Positions 38,004 to 46,194 of a stretch of DNA of 64,000 nt are shown here, piece after piece. The DNA is taken from contig NZ_JAEQNB010000006.1 in assembly GCF_016722965.1 (NCBI RefSeq), positions 310,001-374,000 of the forward strand. Reading direction: 5' to 3'. The translations under genes and the position numbers were made by a program. Below the pieces are notes generated by a model that did no database searches, was not told where the DNA came from, and saw only the letters and a program-made list of their open reading frames with translations. Origin of the DNA: Tumebacillus amylolyticus (lineage in GTDB: Bacteria > Bacillota > Bacilli > Tumebacillales > Tumebacillaceae). Every line of letters begins with the position of its first letter. Positions within the stretch are counted from its first letter, which is position 1.

Positions 38004-39101
38004 TTACCGAACTGCGATCAACTTCTCCCGATCCTCACGATGTTCCTTGTAATACGCGACTTCGCGCCCCATATACTCCCGCAGATCCGGGCACTGAATC
38101 CCTTGTGCCGCGAGATCGCGTTCTGCTTGCGACGCATCGTACACCGACTGCTCTTGGAAGTAGGCAATCGTTTCGCGCTCCACTTGCACCCATTTCCGAA
38201 ACGCCGGAATCGACAACGCCCCGTACACCAAACCCGACGGAAGCGTCCAAACCGGCGGCTTGCCGAGCAGTTCGCGACAGATCAGCTCATACGCTTGCTT
38301 CGCGGTGTACGGGCGCGGGTCGGTCAAGTGGTAGACCTTGCCCTCCCCAGATTCTACGTGCGCGAGGCAACACGTTGCTTCCACAACATAATCGACCGGC
38401 ACGAGGTTCATCAGCACATCCCCGCGCCCCACATACGGGATCGGCAGTGAAGCAAACTTGTCGAGGAAGCGCATGACGAAGTACGGCCCGTCAAACTTCG
38501 GCGTCTCCCCCGTCTTGGAATCCCCCATCACCACGCCCGGACGGATGATCGTCAACGGAACTTGTTCCCTCACCGACTGCACGAGCACTTCGGCTTCGTA
38601 CTTGGTGGACTCGTAGTGGTTTTTAAAATTCTGACCCTTCACAAGTTCCGTCTCCAACACCCGCCCCGTGCGATCTCCCGACACATAGGCGGTGCTGAAA
38701 TAGACGTAGCGCTTCAACTGAGGCAAGCTTTTGACAAACGTGTTGACGTTGCGCGTGCCGTTCACGTTGACGTCGTAAGCCAAATCTTTCGGCACGGCAA
38801 GGTCGTAGACGGCCGCCAAATGGAACACATACGTGACGCACCCGCGAAGGGCGTCGCTTTTTTCAGAAGTCAGAGCCAGACCTTCCCGCGTGATGTCGCC
38901 CTCGACGATCTGAAACTGCTCCGCCGAGCCCAAGGTTGCTCGCTCGCGTTCGGCGCGCTCACGCTGGCTCGGATGCACCAACAGACGAAACTGCGCACCT
39001 GCGTTCAACTCCACGAGACGACGGATCAACCGCGTTGCAATAAACCCCGGAAACCCGGTGAAAAAATACACATCCTGCACACGTTCACTCTCCCAACTCA
39101 C
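38004..39101 (-). CDS. NAD(P)-dependent SDR / epimerase-like oxidoreductase
   Basis: A 365-residue extended short-chain dehydrogenase of the NAD_binding_4 (thioester-reductase/male-sterility-like) type. The nucleotide-binding start is VYFFTGFPGFIATRLIRRL (TGFPGF in place of TGxxGxxG, usual in this subgroup). Further marks are VEGDI, VFHLAAVYDL, NVNGTRNV and the catalytic FSTAYVSG ... YESTKYEAE (Tyr-x-x-x-Lys). The C-terminal part (LVPVDYVVEATCCLA, VYHLTDPRPYTAKQAYEL) fits substrate-binding and helical cap segments. The start is GTG 39101 with GGAG upstream. No carrier or adenylation domain is attached, so the substrate is unknown; sugar, steroid-like or acyl substrates are all possible. Confidence 0.78.
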   Translation of the reverse strand: MSWESERVQDVYFFTGFPGFIATRLIRRLVELNAGAQFRLLVHPSQRERAERERATLGSAEQFQIVEGDITREGLALTSEKSDALRGCVTYVFHLAAVYDLAVPKDLAYDVNVNGTRNVNTFVKSLPQLKRYVYFSTAYVSGDRTGRVLETELVKGQNFKNHYESTKYEAEVLVQSVREQVPLTIIRPGVVMGDSKTGETPKFDGPYFVMRFLDKFASLPIPYVGRGDVLMNLVPVDYVVEATCCLAHVESGEGKVYHLTDPRPYTAKQAYELICRELLGKPPVWTLPSGLVYGALSIPAFRKWVQVERETIAYFQEQSVYDASQAERDLAAQGIQCPDLREYMGREVAYYKEHREDREKLIAVR

Positions 39102-39146
39102 GAACTTTTCCGCTCCTTTCTACTCTATTCGATTTTTCAAACAAAA

Positions 39147-41102
39147 TCATCTCCAAACCTGACGCAGATACCGCACCCGTGCTACGAGGTAGTACGCCAG
39201 GAAGCACAGAATCGAGATGCCGACGACGAGGAGATAGGAACTCCACACGCTGCCTTGCACCGCCAACAGGTTCGAGAGGTCCTGCATCGCCACCGACGAA
39301 TGAAGCACGGCGACCAAGAACGGGAGGAAGAACAACAGCATCAATTCCACCGTCAGCACGCGGCCCGCTTCTGCACGCTCAAATCCGATCCGACGCAACG
39401 AAGCGAACTGACGAGCATCCTCCTCCTGTTGCGCGAACAGTCGGAAGTAGATCGCCGAACAAGACGCGAGGAAAAACAGCGTGGAGACAAACAGCCCTGC
39501 AAACAGCGTCACTTCCAGCACTTGGTTGCCCTGTTCGAACACGCCGAGGGTGTTGCTTACGAGGGCGCGACCTTGTTTGACATCTTCTCCCGCCAGTTGG
39601 TTCAGGTCTTGAACGGCCCCTTTCGTGTCATGCCAGTCCGGCACCATCCAACCTGCGGTCGTCCAGAGGCTCTCGGGAGCCGCTTGCGCTTGGACTTGCC
39701 GGAAGTCCGAATCGTCCATGACCAGCACGAAGTCGGTTGGCATGGTTACGTCTTCGTTGAAGACGCGGGCATCGTATTGACCCTCCACCAACATGCTCCA
39801 ACTGCCGGTCCCGCTCTTCACGACGACATCGTGGTTCGGGAACAACTCCTTCATCACCAGCGGATAGGCCACGATCAGACGCGGTTCACCCGGTTTGGCT
39901 TCTGTCGGCAGTTTGTAGTACGTGCTCAGAATCGGATGTGCATTCAGATTGCGTTGCGTCCATTGGTCGAAGTCGACTTGGCGCATCGCCCACGTCGGAA
40001 CCGGCTTCCCTGATCCGTCGGCAGCTTGTACCTGTACGAGCACCATCTGCGCTTGCAACTCTTGACCTGCCCCCAACCCATGCGCCTGCAGAATCTTCCG
40101 CACGGCTTCCGGCTTGGCGGCCAGTTGATCTCCTTTGACGTCTTGGTACACCACATTGAGAGCAACCGGAGCAACGCGGGTCGAGTTCAGGTCGTTGATC
40201 GATTGAATGCCCGTAACCGCCCCCATCCCCGTGAGCACGATCGCGCACAACATCGTAACCAGAGTCAGCATCCGCGCATGGTCACCCATTCGGAACGTGA
40301 GCCGTGAAACGACCAGCAGAGCCGTACCGGACAGCGGTCGCTTGCGAAGACTTTTTAAAACAAACACCATCGTCTGCGTGAACAAAAAGTACGTTCCAAT
40401 CCCCACGAGGATCAAGATCGGGAAAAACGTGATCACGATAAAAGCGCTCAGAAACACAGCCATCGCATACGCAAGGCCGAGCGAGACCAGGGAAAGAAGC
40501 ACGCGACCAAGCGAAGCCTTGGGCGCTTTTTGCTGCGTGCGGGCGCCCAGGATCAGCGATTTCGGAGTTCGCAGCGACATGCGAACGCCCAAGTAGAGGC
40601 TCTCCAACACGAACACCGCACCAAACAATGTGATCGTCGACGTGAAGACCGCCCCCGGCAGCACGAATGGGATCGGTTCCGACACACCGAGAATGTTGCC
40701 GATGGCAAGCAGAAACATTTTTCCAAACAACAGCCCGAGTCCCATGCCAATGGACAGGGCGGTTCCCCCAAGCAACAAGCCTTCGAGAAAAATCATCCGC
40801 CCGACCTGTGCAGGCGTCATCCCAAGCGTCAGGAACAACCCGAATTCCCGATTGCGGTAGCGCATCATTGACGAATGGAAGAACACGATGAACACCACCG
40901 CGAAAGCTCCGACGATGTACCGGAAGCCTTCGATGATGTAACGCACGCTCGAGTTCATATGTCCTTCGGTCACGAACGGATTGTGAAGGAACAGGGCGAA
41001 GATGAAAAACACCAGTACGGCAAGCGTGGCCGACGCCAGATACCCGGCATAGCGGCGGGCATTGCGCCAGCCGTTTTTAAATGCGAGTCGTCGCCATTCC
41101 AT
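39147..41102 (-). CDS. ABC transporter permease, BceB/FtsX type
   Basis: A 651-residue permease of the antimicrobial-peptide-sensing family. TM1 lies at about 17-35 (GYLASATLAVLVFFIFAL), with an FtsX-type core at about 60-160 (YRNREFGLFLTLGMTPAQVGRMIFLEG). A large extracellular domain of about 200 residues lies between TM7 and TM8, followed by the C-terminal FtsX core (FRLFAQQEEDARQFASLRRIGFERAEAGRVLTVELMLLFFLPF). BceB proteins have this 10-TM plan and length. The ATG at 41102 follows GGAGG and overlaps the ATPase gene by 26 bp. It probably works with the ATPase and the upstream kinase in sensing and detoxifying a peptide antibiotic; the ligand is not predictable. Confidence 0.87.
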   Translation of the reverse strand: MEWRRLAFKNGWRNARRYAGYLASATLAVLVFFIFALFLHNPFVTEGHMNSSVRYIIEGFRYIVGAFAVVFIVFFHSSMMRYRNREFGLFLTLGMTPAQVGRMIFLEGLLLGGTALSIGMGLGLLFGKMFLLAIGNILGVSEPIPFVLPGAVFTSTITLFGAVFVLESLYLGVRMSLRTPKSLILGARTQQKAPKASLGRVLLSLVSLGLAYAMAVFLSAFIVITFFPILILVGIGTYFLFTQTMVFVLKSLRKRPLSGTALLVVSRLTFRMGDHARMLTLVTMLCAIVLTGMGAVTGIQSINDLNSTRVAPVALNVVYQDVKGDQLAAKPEAVRKILQAHGLGAGQELQAQMVLVQVQAADGSGKPVPTWAMRQVDFDQWTQRNLNAHPILSTYYKLPTEAKPGEPRLIVAYPLVMKELFPNHDVVVKSGTGSWSMLVEGQYDARVFNEDVTMPTDFVLVMDDSDFRQVQAQAAPESLWTTAGWMVPDWHDTKGAVQDLNQLAGEDVKQGRALVSNTLGVFEQGNQVLEVTLFAGLFVSTLFFLASCSAIYFRLFAQQEEDARQFASLRRIGFERAEAGRVLTVELMLLFFLPFLVAVLHSSVAMQDLSNLLAVQGSVWSSYLLVVGISILCFLAYYLVARVRYLRQVWR

Positions 41103-41859
41103 GCGCACTACCTCCCTCCAGCACCGCGAGTGTATCGAGGATTTTTTGGAAGAACGGCTGTCGTTCGCCCACGCGGTCAATTTGCGTGTACACCTGCCCG
41201 TCCTTGATGAACACCACGCGCTTGCAGTAGGAGGCGGCAAACGGGTCGTGTGTGACCATGAGGATCGTGGCTTCCTGCTCCGTGTTCAGTTTCTGGAACA
41301 CGCCGAGCAGCGCGCGAGCTGAAGCGGAGTCCAAGTTCCCTGTCGGTTCATCGGCGAGCAAGAGGCTTGGGTTGTGTACCACCGCCCGCGCCACCGCCGT
41401 GCGCTGTTGCTGACCTCCGGAGACTTCATACGGATACTTGTTCATGAGATCGTGCAGCCCGAGGTAGCCGAGCAATTTTTCCACGCTTTCTTGCACGGTC
41501 CGTCCTTTGTGCCCGTCGAGCGTCAGCGGCAAGCCGACATTTTCCGCGAGGGTGAGTGTGTCGAGCAAATTGAAGTCTTGGAAGACGAAGCCCAGTTGTC
41601 GGCGGCGAAACAGCGCCAGTTCCTTGGCGCTCATCTTGGCAATGTGGTGGCCGTTGATTTGCAAGTCCCCGCCGGACGGTTTGTCGATCCCGGCAAACAA
41701 GTTCAACAGAGTCGTCTTGCCGCTTCCCGACGGGCCCATCACACCGACGAACTCGCCTTTTTCAACTTCAAGGTCAATACCGTTCAAAGCGCGGGAGAGC
41801 ACGCCGCTCGCTTGGGTGCCATAGACTTTGGTCAATGCGGTTGCTTTTACTAGAGTCAT
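41077..41859 (-). CDS. ABC transporter ATPase, BceA type
   Basis: A 260-residue nucleotide-binding subunit of the MacB/LolD/BceA class. Walker A GPSGSGKTTLLN (about 41-52), Q-loop GFVFQDFNLL, signature VSGGQQQRTAVARA and Walker B LLLADEPTGNLDS with a following H-loop (VTHDPFAAS) are all intact. A start of MTLVKATALTKVYG with AGGAGG upstream is clear. A direct-repeat operator for the response regulator lies about 75-90 bp upstream, overlapping the kinase stop. Its partner is the permease downstream. Confidence 0.92.
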   Translation of the reverse strand: MTLVKATALTKVYGTQASGVLSRALNGIDLEVEKGEFVGVMGPSGSGKTTLLNLFAGIDKPSGGDLQINGHHIAKMSAKELALFRRRQLGFVFQDFNLLDTLTLAENVGLPLTLDGHKGRTVQESVEKLLGYLGLHDLMNKYPYEVSGGQQQRTAVARAVVHNPSLLLADEPTGNLDSASARALLGVFQKLNTEQEATILMVTHDPFAASYCKRVVFIKDGQVYTQIDRVGERQPFFQKILDTLAVLEGGSAHGMATTRI

Positions 41860-41932
41860 ACTTTTGAAAACCTCCTGACTGACTGATTTCTACAGCCAGT
41901 ATCGCACGCAAAACTCCCGAGTGCCCTCGATA

Positions 41933-41951
41933 AACCTTACACAACCTTACA
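41933..41951 (-). promoter_or_regulatory. Direct-repeat operator, likely response-regulator site
   Basis: On the minus strand TGTAAGGTT occurs twice with a 10-bp period (41943-41951 and 41933-41941), overlapping the stop codon of the kinase gene. Tandem repeats with about one helical turn are typical binding sites for OmpR-family regulators. A weak -10-like GATACT lies downstream with no clear -35, as expected for an activated promoter. Confidence 0.6.
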
Positions 41952-43026
41952 AAGTTGTCATGTTCATCGCCACTTCGTAATACTGCGGCTTGGCCAGATA
42001 CACGACCACCGTCGTGCCCTCGCCCTCGACAGACTGCAACTCGACGCGATGACCGAGGCGTTCGGCAGCCGTTTTTACCAAATACAGCCCCATGCCGGTT
42101 GCCCGTGAATGCGTGCGCCCGTTGGCCCCTGTGTAGAAAGGTTGGAACACATAGCGAAGGTCTGCCGCCGGAATACCGATGCCCGTGTCTTGGAACTCCA
42201 CTTCGACTTCCTCCTCCCTCTGCGTCACACGAAGTAAAAAAGTGCCCGGCACCCGCGCGCCGTCCACCGACTTCGAACCGTATTGAAAGGCGTTGCGCAC
42301 GATTTGGTCACAGAGAAACACGAACCACTTCGCATCTGTGCGGACAAAAATCTCAGTCGCCTCGCACTCAATCTTCGGAAACAAACGGTAGCGAATCCAC
42401 TCCGTCTTGTGCTCGTTGACGATCCCTCTCAGGAGGGCGAGAATCTCAACCGATTCCATGCGCGAATCGAACGCGAACTCGTTCAACCGCGCCGTCTGCA
42501 ACATCATGTTGATCGACTGGTCGAGCCGCGTCCGCTCCTCTCGCAAGCTCTCGGCGACATCGCCTTGCCCTGTTCCTTGCAACTCGCCTTCTAAGAGTTG
42601 GATTACGGTGAGCGGCGTTTTCATCTGGTGAGCGAAACGAGTAACAAACCGCTCATAAAACTTGCGCTGTTCTTCCAGACGGCGCAAGTCCTGTTCGAAA
42701 CTGTAGTAGTAGCGATGAAACAACTCTTGCACCACACGTTGTTCCTGCGTTCTCGCAACGTTCAGGGTAAGTGCTTCCGCGAGTTCGCCCTCGCTTGCCA
42801 GTCGGACTTGGACCGCACGGTAAAACGGGCGGCGAAGCAGGTATTCGACGGCTAGGTAGAGCCCCAACGGAAACAATCCGAGCCCCGTCGTGTAGAGCAA
42901 GATCGGGCCCGGCAAGTAGACATGACGAGCTGTTATGTAAAGCCACAGCATGGCGACGACCAATCCGATACTGAAACCCCAGAACAAGATCAGCCGAATG
43001 TGATCCAGCAAAAAAGCCCTCTTCAC
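41947..43026 (-). CDS. Sensor histidine kinase, BceS type
   Basis: A 359-residue intramembrane-sensing kinase. Two TM helices (about 10-30 and 38-58) are joined by a very short extracellular loop, so there is no extracellular sensor domain; BceS kinases instead take their signal from the ABC transporter. The H-box is FAHQMKTPLTVIQLLEGEL (His near 133), followed by N-box FLCDQIVRNAFQYG, G1 DTGIGIP and G2 TGMGLYLVKTAAERLG. The GTG start overlaps the response-regulator stop by four bases (GTGA) with GGAGG upstream. Confidence 0.9.
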   Translation of the reverse strand: MKRAFLLDHIRLILFWGFSIGLVVAMLWLYITARHVYLPGPILLYTTGLGLFPLGLYLAVEYLLRRPFYRAVQVRLASEGELAEALTLNVARTQEQRVVQELFHRYYYSFEQDLRRLEEQRKFYERFVTRFAHQMKTPLTVIQLLEGELQGTGQGDVAESLREERTRLDQSINMMLQTARLNEFAFDSRMESVEILALLRGIVNEHKTEWIRYRLFPKIECEATEIFVRTDAKWFVFLCDQIVRNAFQYGSKSVDGARVPGTFLLRVTQREEEVEVEFQDTGIGIPAADLRYVFQPFYTGANGRTHSRATGMGLYLVKTAAERLGHRVELQSVEGEGTTVVVYLAKPQYYEVAMNMTTL

Positions 43027-43739
43027 ACCCCCGCCTCCACTTCTAAGCGGTAGCCTTGTCCCCGCACGGTCACAATCGCGGTCGGCAGTCCCAACTCCTC
43101 CAACTTGCGGCGAACACGGGCAATGTTGACAGTCAGCGTGTTATCGTCAACAAATTGCGTGTCGTCCCAAAGTGCGCCGAGCAAGTCATCCCGCGACACG
43201 ATCTTGCCCTGGGCTTCCATCAACCGACGCAACAAACCCGCCTCCGTCGCGGACAGAGACAGCACGATCTCGCCCGAGGTGGACGCAGATCGAACGGTAT
43301 GACGATGTACGTCCAACACAAGTCCCTGAACCTCAACTTCATCCTCGTTCGTCGGAGCCTCTGCATACTCGCCATACGTGCGCCGCAACAGGGCACGGAG
43401 TTTCGCCATCATCACTTCCGGGTGGAACGGTTTCGTGAGGTAGTCGTCTCCCCCACTCTCCAGAGCCAGCACGAGATCCATCTCCCCGCTGCGAGCCGAG
43501 ATATAAACGATCGGCACTTTGGAGTGTTGCCGAATCCGTCGGCACCAGTAGAACCCGTCATAATAAGGCAAATTGATATCCAGCAACACCAGATGCGGCT
43601 TGCAAGCCAACACCTCTGCGTCAATTCCTTCCAGATTGCCGATCACCGTGGCCTCATACCCAAAGCGAACCAACTGTGTTTGCAAAAGTTCGGCTACCTT
43701 CTGATCATCTTCCACAATGCAAATGTTGTATGGTTTCAT
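43023..43739 (-). CDS. OmpR-family response regulator, BceR type
   Basis: A 238-residue two-domain regulator. Receiver: acidic pair EDD near residue 9, phospho-acceptor Asp in LVLLDINLPYYDGFYW (about 52) and Lys in YLTKPFHPE (about 101). A winged-helix DNA-binding domain follows (about 130-232: LSLSATEAGLLRRLMEAQGKIVSRDDLLGALWD ... VNIARVRRKLEELG ... VRGQGYRL). The ATG at 43739 is chosen because an in-frame reading from 43799 would start inside the preceding terminator. Expected target: the TGTAAGGTT repeats before the ABC genes. Confidence 0.92.
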   Translation of the reverse strand: MKPYNICIVEDDQKVAELLQTQLVRFGYEATVIGNLEGIDAEVLACKPHLVLLDINLPYYDGFYWCRRIRQHSKVPIVYISARSGEMDLVLALESGGDDYLTKPFHPEVMMAKLRALLRRTYGEYAEAPTNEDEVEVQGLVLDVHRHTVRSASTSGEIVLSLSATEAGLLRRLMEAQGKIVSRDDLLGALWDDTQFVDDNTLTVNIARVRRKLEELGLPTAIVTVRGQGYRLEVEAGV

Positions 43740-43752
43740 ACCCCAAGTATAG

Positions 43753-43797
43753 CAAAAAAAGCAAGAGGAGAGAGTCTGCACTCTCTCCTCTTGCTTC
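43753..43797 (-). terminator. Terminator between the small membrane protein and the response regulator
   Basis: A perfect 17-bp inverted repeat, AAGCAAGAGGAGAGAGT (43759-43775) and its complement (43780-43796), around CTGC. On the minus strand it is followed by TTTTTTT. A TATACT element lies just beyond it, before the regulator ATG. Confidence 0.85.
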
Positions 43798-43821
43798 ACT
43801 CAGACATCCGCCGTTACGAAG

Positions 43822-44010
43822 CTAGACATCGTATCGGTTGCGGTGTTCCACGAGGTCGATGGCCCCCAACACCACGTGCGCCAACCCAAAACCTGCAATC
43901 CCCCACGCAATCGCCGGGTCTACCGTTTTGGTGGCGCGAAGTGCGACACCTGTGGTCGTGACTACAGTCCCCAGTACCGTCGGGATCAACCCTTCACGTA
44001 CATTGTTCAT
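43822..44010 (-). CDS. Small two-TM membrane protein, conserved hypothetical
   Basis: A 62-residue protein, MNNVREGLIPTVLGTVVTTTGV..., with two hydrophobic segments (about 9-24 and 32-52) and a charged C-terminus (DLVEHRNRYDV). Short proteins starting with a similar xREGLIPTxLG stretch occur in Bacillales; their function is unknown to me. AAGGGGG precedes the ATG at a suitable distance. It lies 46 bp downstream of the STAS-kinase gene and may share its transcript; a strong terminator follows. Confidence 0.68.
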   Translation of the reverse strand: MNNVREGLIPTVLGTVVTTTGVALRATKTVDPAIAWGIAGFGLAHVVLGAIDLVEHRNRYDV

Positions 44011-44056
44011 GTATCACAGCCCCCTTTGGATGTTCGGAGTTCTCGACTAGTATGGA

Positions 44057-45595
44057 TCATCGAACCAATCCGTATGCCTCCAACGCTTGTTGCAACGTCG
44101 CTTTCGTCTCGACACGGTCTGTCAACGAAATCCCCAGCTCGATCATCGTGTTGGCGATTTCCGGGCGGATGCCGGTAACAACCGCGTGGCACCCGAGCAG
44201 CGAGATGCCCTCCACGATGCGGAACAGGTGTTTTACAACCGCGGTGTCCAGATACGCGACGGCCGAGAGATCGATGATGATCCGCTCGATTCTCAACGTT
44301 GCGATCTGGTTGAGCGTGTGCTCTTGGATCTTCTTGGCACGGTGCGTATCCATCGTGCCGATGATCGGCAACACGGCCATCGACGAAGACAGCGGGATGA
44401 TCGGCACCGTCAAATCCTCGATCAAGTCCCGATGCGAGCGCAGCACTTCGTTGCGGTATTCTGTATATTTGGCGGAAAAGTGGGTGACGAACTGGTCGAC
44501 CGTCACATTGATACGCCGCTCCATGCCAAACATGTCCTTCACGGTCAAACTCTCATTGTCTTTGTAGAAATTATACAAAAAGTCCCAATACAGCTTGCGG
44601 AACACCGTAAACCATTCCATGATCAAAAGGTAGTTCAAATCGCTCTGCGCACAGTCCCGTCCCGCTTTCTGTGCCACGACGATCAATTCATGCTGTTGGT
44701 CTTCACTTAAGAGCTTTACTATTTGGTCGGCAAACGCTTCCAACTGATGATCGCCAACATCGTACCGGCGGACGCTGTCGTAGAGATTCTCGTTTTCAGA
44801 AGCCAACCGCTCCATGAAATACGGTTTGTTCAGGTCATAAAATTCGAGAAAAGACTGTCCTTCGACCGTCTGGAGACTCAATTCAATCACTCCTATGTCC
44901 TGTTGGATCATCACCGGGAAATGAATTTCAAACACCGTTCCGCTTCCCTGAACCGAATCGACTTCGATCTTGCCTCCGTGCTGGTAAATCGTCGAAAACA
45001 CTTGGGTCAGCCCCATCCCCGTACCTTCGTTCTTGGTGGTGAAAAACGGGGTGCCCAGCAGTTCCAATTTCTCAGTGGGGATGCCCATCCCCGTGTCCTC
45101 GACCCGCACCACGATCCGGTCGCCGACCCGCCGATGGCTGACGGTAATCTTCCCGTCACCCTCGATCGCCTCGTGAGCGTTTTTCAAAAGGTTGAAAAAC
45201 GCTTTTTTCAACTGGTTGCGACGACCGTAGATCAACACATCGGTGTCCTGCAAATTCTTGACGATGCCCACTCGGTAGATCTGATCTTGAAACAACTGCA
45301 AGATGGATTCGAGTTCGACACACAGATGCATCGGCTTGTACGGTTCCTCGTCCAAGTCAGGCTTGGAGACATTGAGCAGGTTCTGCAACGTCTCAATCGC
45401 CCGTTCCAATTCGGTACACGCGATATCCAAATAGACGTGCGGCGACTCCTGTTGCATCAGTTGCAAGAACCCTTTGACCGCGGTCAGCGGATTGCGCACT
45501 TCATGGGCGATCCCGGCTGAGACTTGGCCGATCGAAGCGAGACGACTCAGTGTATCGTGATCTCGTTTGTTTTCATGAATTCCATTTTGTCGCAA
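44057..45595 (-). CDS. Histidine kinase fused to an RsbR-type STAS domain
   Basis: A 512-residue soluble protein with an unusual order. The N-terminal kinase has H-box IGQVSAGIAHEVRNPLTAVKGF (KinB/PAS-kinase class, His near 31), N-box LKKAFFNLLKNAHEAI, G1 DTGMGIP and G2 GTGMGLTQV. A helical region resembling RsbR N-termini follows (about 240-380), and then an RsbR/RsbS-type STAS domain (about 393-510: PIIPLSSSMAVLPIIGTMDTHRAK ... YLDTAVVKHLF ... VVTGIRPEIANTMIELGI). Thr in LDTAV is at the position phosphorylated in STAS regulators. The likely start is TTG 45595 with AGGAGG 11 nt upstream, overlapping the RsbT-like gene by 23 bp. It probably couples a phosphorylation signal to a stressosome-like partner switch. 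Confidence 0.85.
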   Translation of the reverse strand: MRQNGIHENKRDHDTLSRLASIGQVSAGIAHEVRNPLTAVKGFLQLMQQESPHVYLDIACTELERAIETLQNLLNVSKPDLDEEPYKPMHLCVELESILQLFQDQIYRVGIVKNLQDTDVLIYGRRNQLKKAFFNLLKNAHEAIEGDGKITVSHRRVGDRIVVRVEDTGMGIPTEKLELLGTPFFTTKNEGTGMGLTQVFSTIYQHGGKIEVDSVQGSGTVFEIHFPVMIQQDIGVIELSLQTVEGQSFLEFYDLNKPYFMERLASENENLYDSVRRYDVGDHQLEAFADQIVKLLSEDQQHELIVVAQKAGRDCAQSDLNYLLIMEWFTVFRKLYWDFLYNFYKDNESLTVKDMFGMERRINVTVDQFVTHFSAKYTEYRNEVLRSHRDLIEDLTVPIIPLSSSMAVLPIIGTMDTHRAKKIQEHTLNQIATLRIERIIIDLSAVAYLDTAVVKHLFRIVEGISLLGCHAVVTGIRPEIANTMIELGISLTDRVETKATLQQALEAYGLVR

Positions 45596-45968
45596 TGATG
45601 CTCGTGCCTCCTGTCGAAGTTTCGATGGTGCAAGCGTCCATCAATCGCTTCACCCCGGAAAGGCCCAGCCCAAGTCCTTGAGACTCCGGCGATTTTTCCC
45701 CTTCCAAGGCGCGGGACAGGTTGCTGATACCCGGCCCATTATCCGTCACTTTCACACGCACTCCACGCCCCTCTACGGCCTCACAGAAAAACTGTCCGTT
45801 GGCTCCGGCATGGTCCAATACGTTACGTGTCAGCTCGGAAACGGTCACCAGCACTTTCTGCTGGTTCAATTCAGAAAAGCCGACTTGCTTCATCAGGCGC
45901 CGCACTTGGCTCAGCGCCATGTAGATATCATCCTCCGACTTGATCCTAAGCCCCATTCCACCCAGCAT
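45573..45968 (-). CDS. RsbT-like serine/threonine kinase (GHKL ATPase fold)
   Basis: A 131-residue protein of the RsbT/RsbW anti-sigma kinase class; RsbT phosphorylates STAS proteins (RsbR, RsbS) in the stressosome. The N-box reads VTVSELTRNVLDHAG, G1 VTDNGPGI and G2 QGLGLGLSGVKRLMDACTIETS, ending IIATKWNS as in RsbT. The first ATG (45968) has no good ribosome site; an ATG four codons later (45956) is also possible. Its coding end overlaps the STAS-kinase gene, so the two are translated together and RsbT-like phosphorylation of the fused STAS domain is likely. Confidence 0.85.
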   Translation of the reverse strand: MLGGMGLRIKSEDDIYMALSQVRRLMKQVGFSELNQQKVLVTVSELTRNVLDHAGANGQFFCEAVEGRGVRVKVTDNGPGISNLSRALEGEKSPESQGLGLGLSGVKRLMDACTIETSTGGTSIIATKWNS

Positions 45969-46064
45969 GGCGCAGCGCGTCGTCCCCCCCGTCTTGAAAC
46001 GTAGATCATTCTTTCTTCACCATTATCATAGCTTATGCAACACTTCGGAAGTCTAGTTTTCAAA

Positions 46065-46082
46065 ATAGGACATTCGTCCTAT
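46065..46082. promoter_or_regulatory. Palindromic operator candidate upstream of the rsbT-like gene
   Basis: A perfect inverted repeat ATAGGAC-ATTC-GTCCTAT, about 100 bp before the rsbT-like start in an AT-rich 226-bp intergenic region. A weak TTCCGA-17-GATAAT promoter may follow it on the minus strand. No T-run follows, so it is not a terminator; the regulator is not identified. Confidence 0.45.
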
Positions 46083-46147
46083 AACCATTTTATTTGACGG
46101 TCATTGCCCGCATTTCCACGGAAATTAGATAATTCGCGCATTTCGTC

Positions 46148-46187
46148 AAAAAAAGAGCGTTCCGCGTCGAAACACGCGGAACGCTCC
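46148..46187 (-). terminator. Terminator of the amine-oxidase-N protein gene
   Basis: GAGCGTTCCGCGT ... ACGCGGAACGCTC, a 13-bp perfect stem, followed on the minus strand by TTTTTTT, 8 bp past the stop at 46195. Confidence 0.88.
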
Positions 46188-46194
46188 CGCTCTC

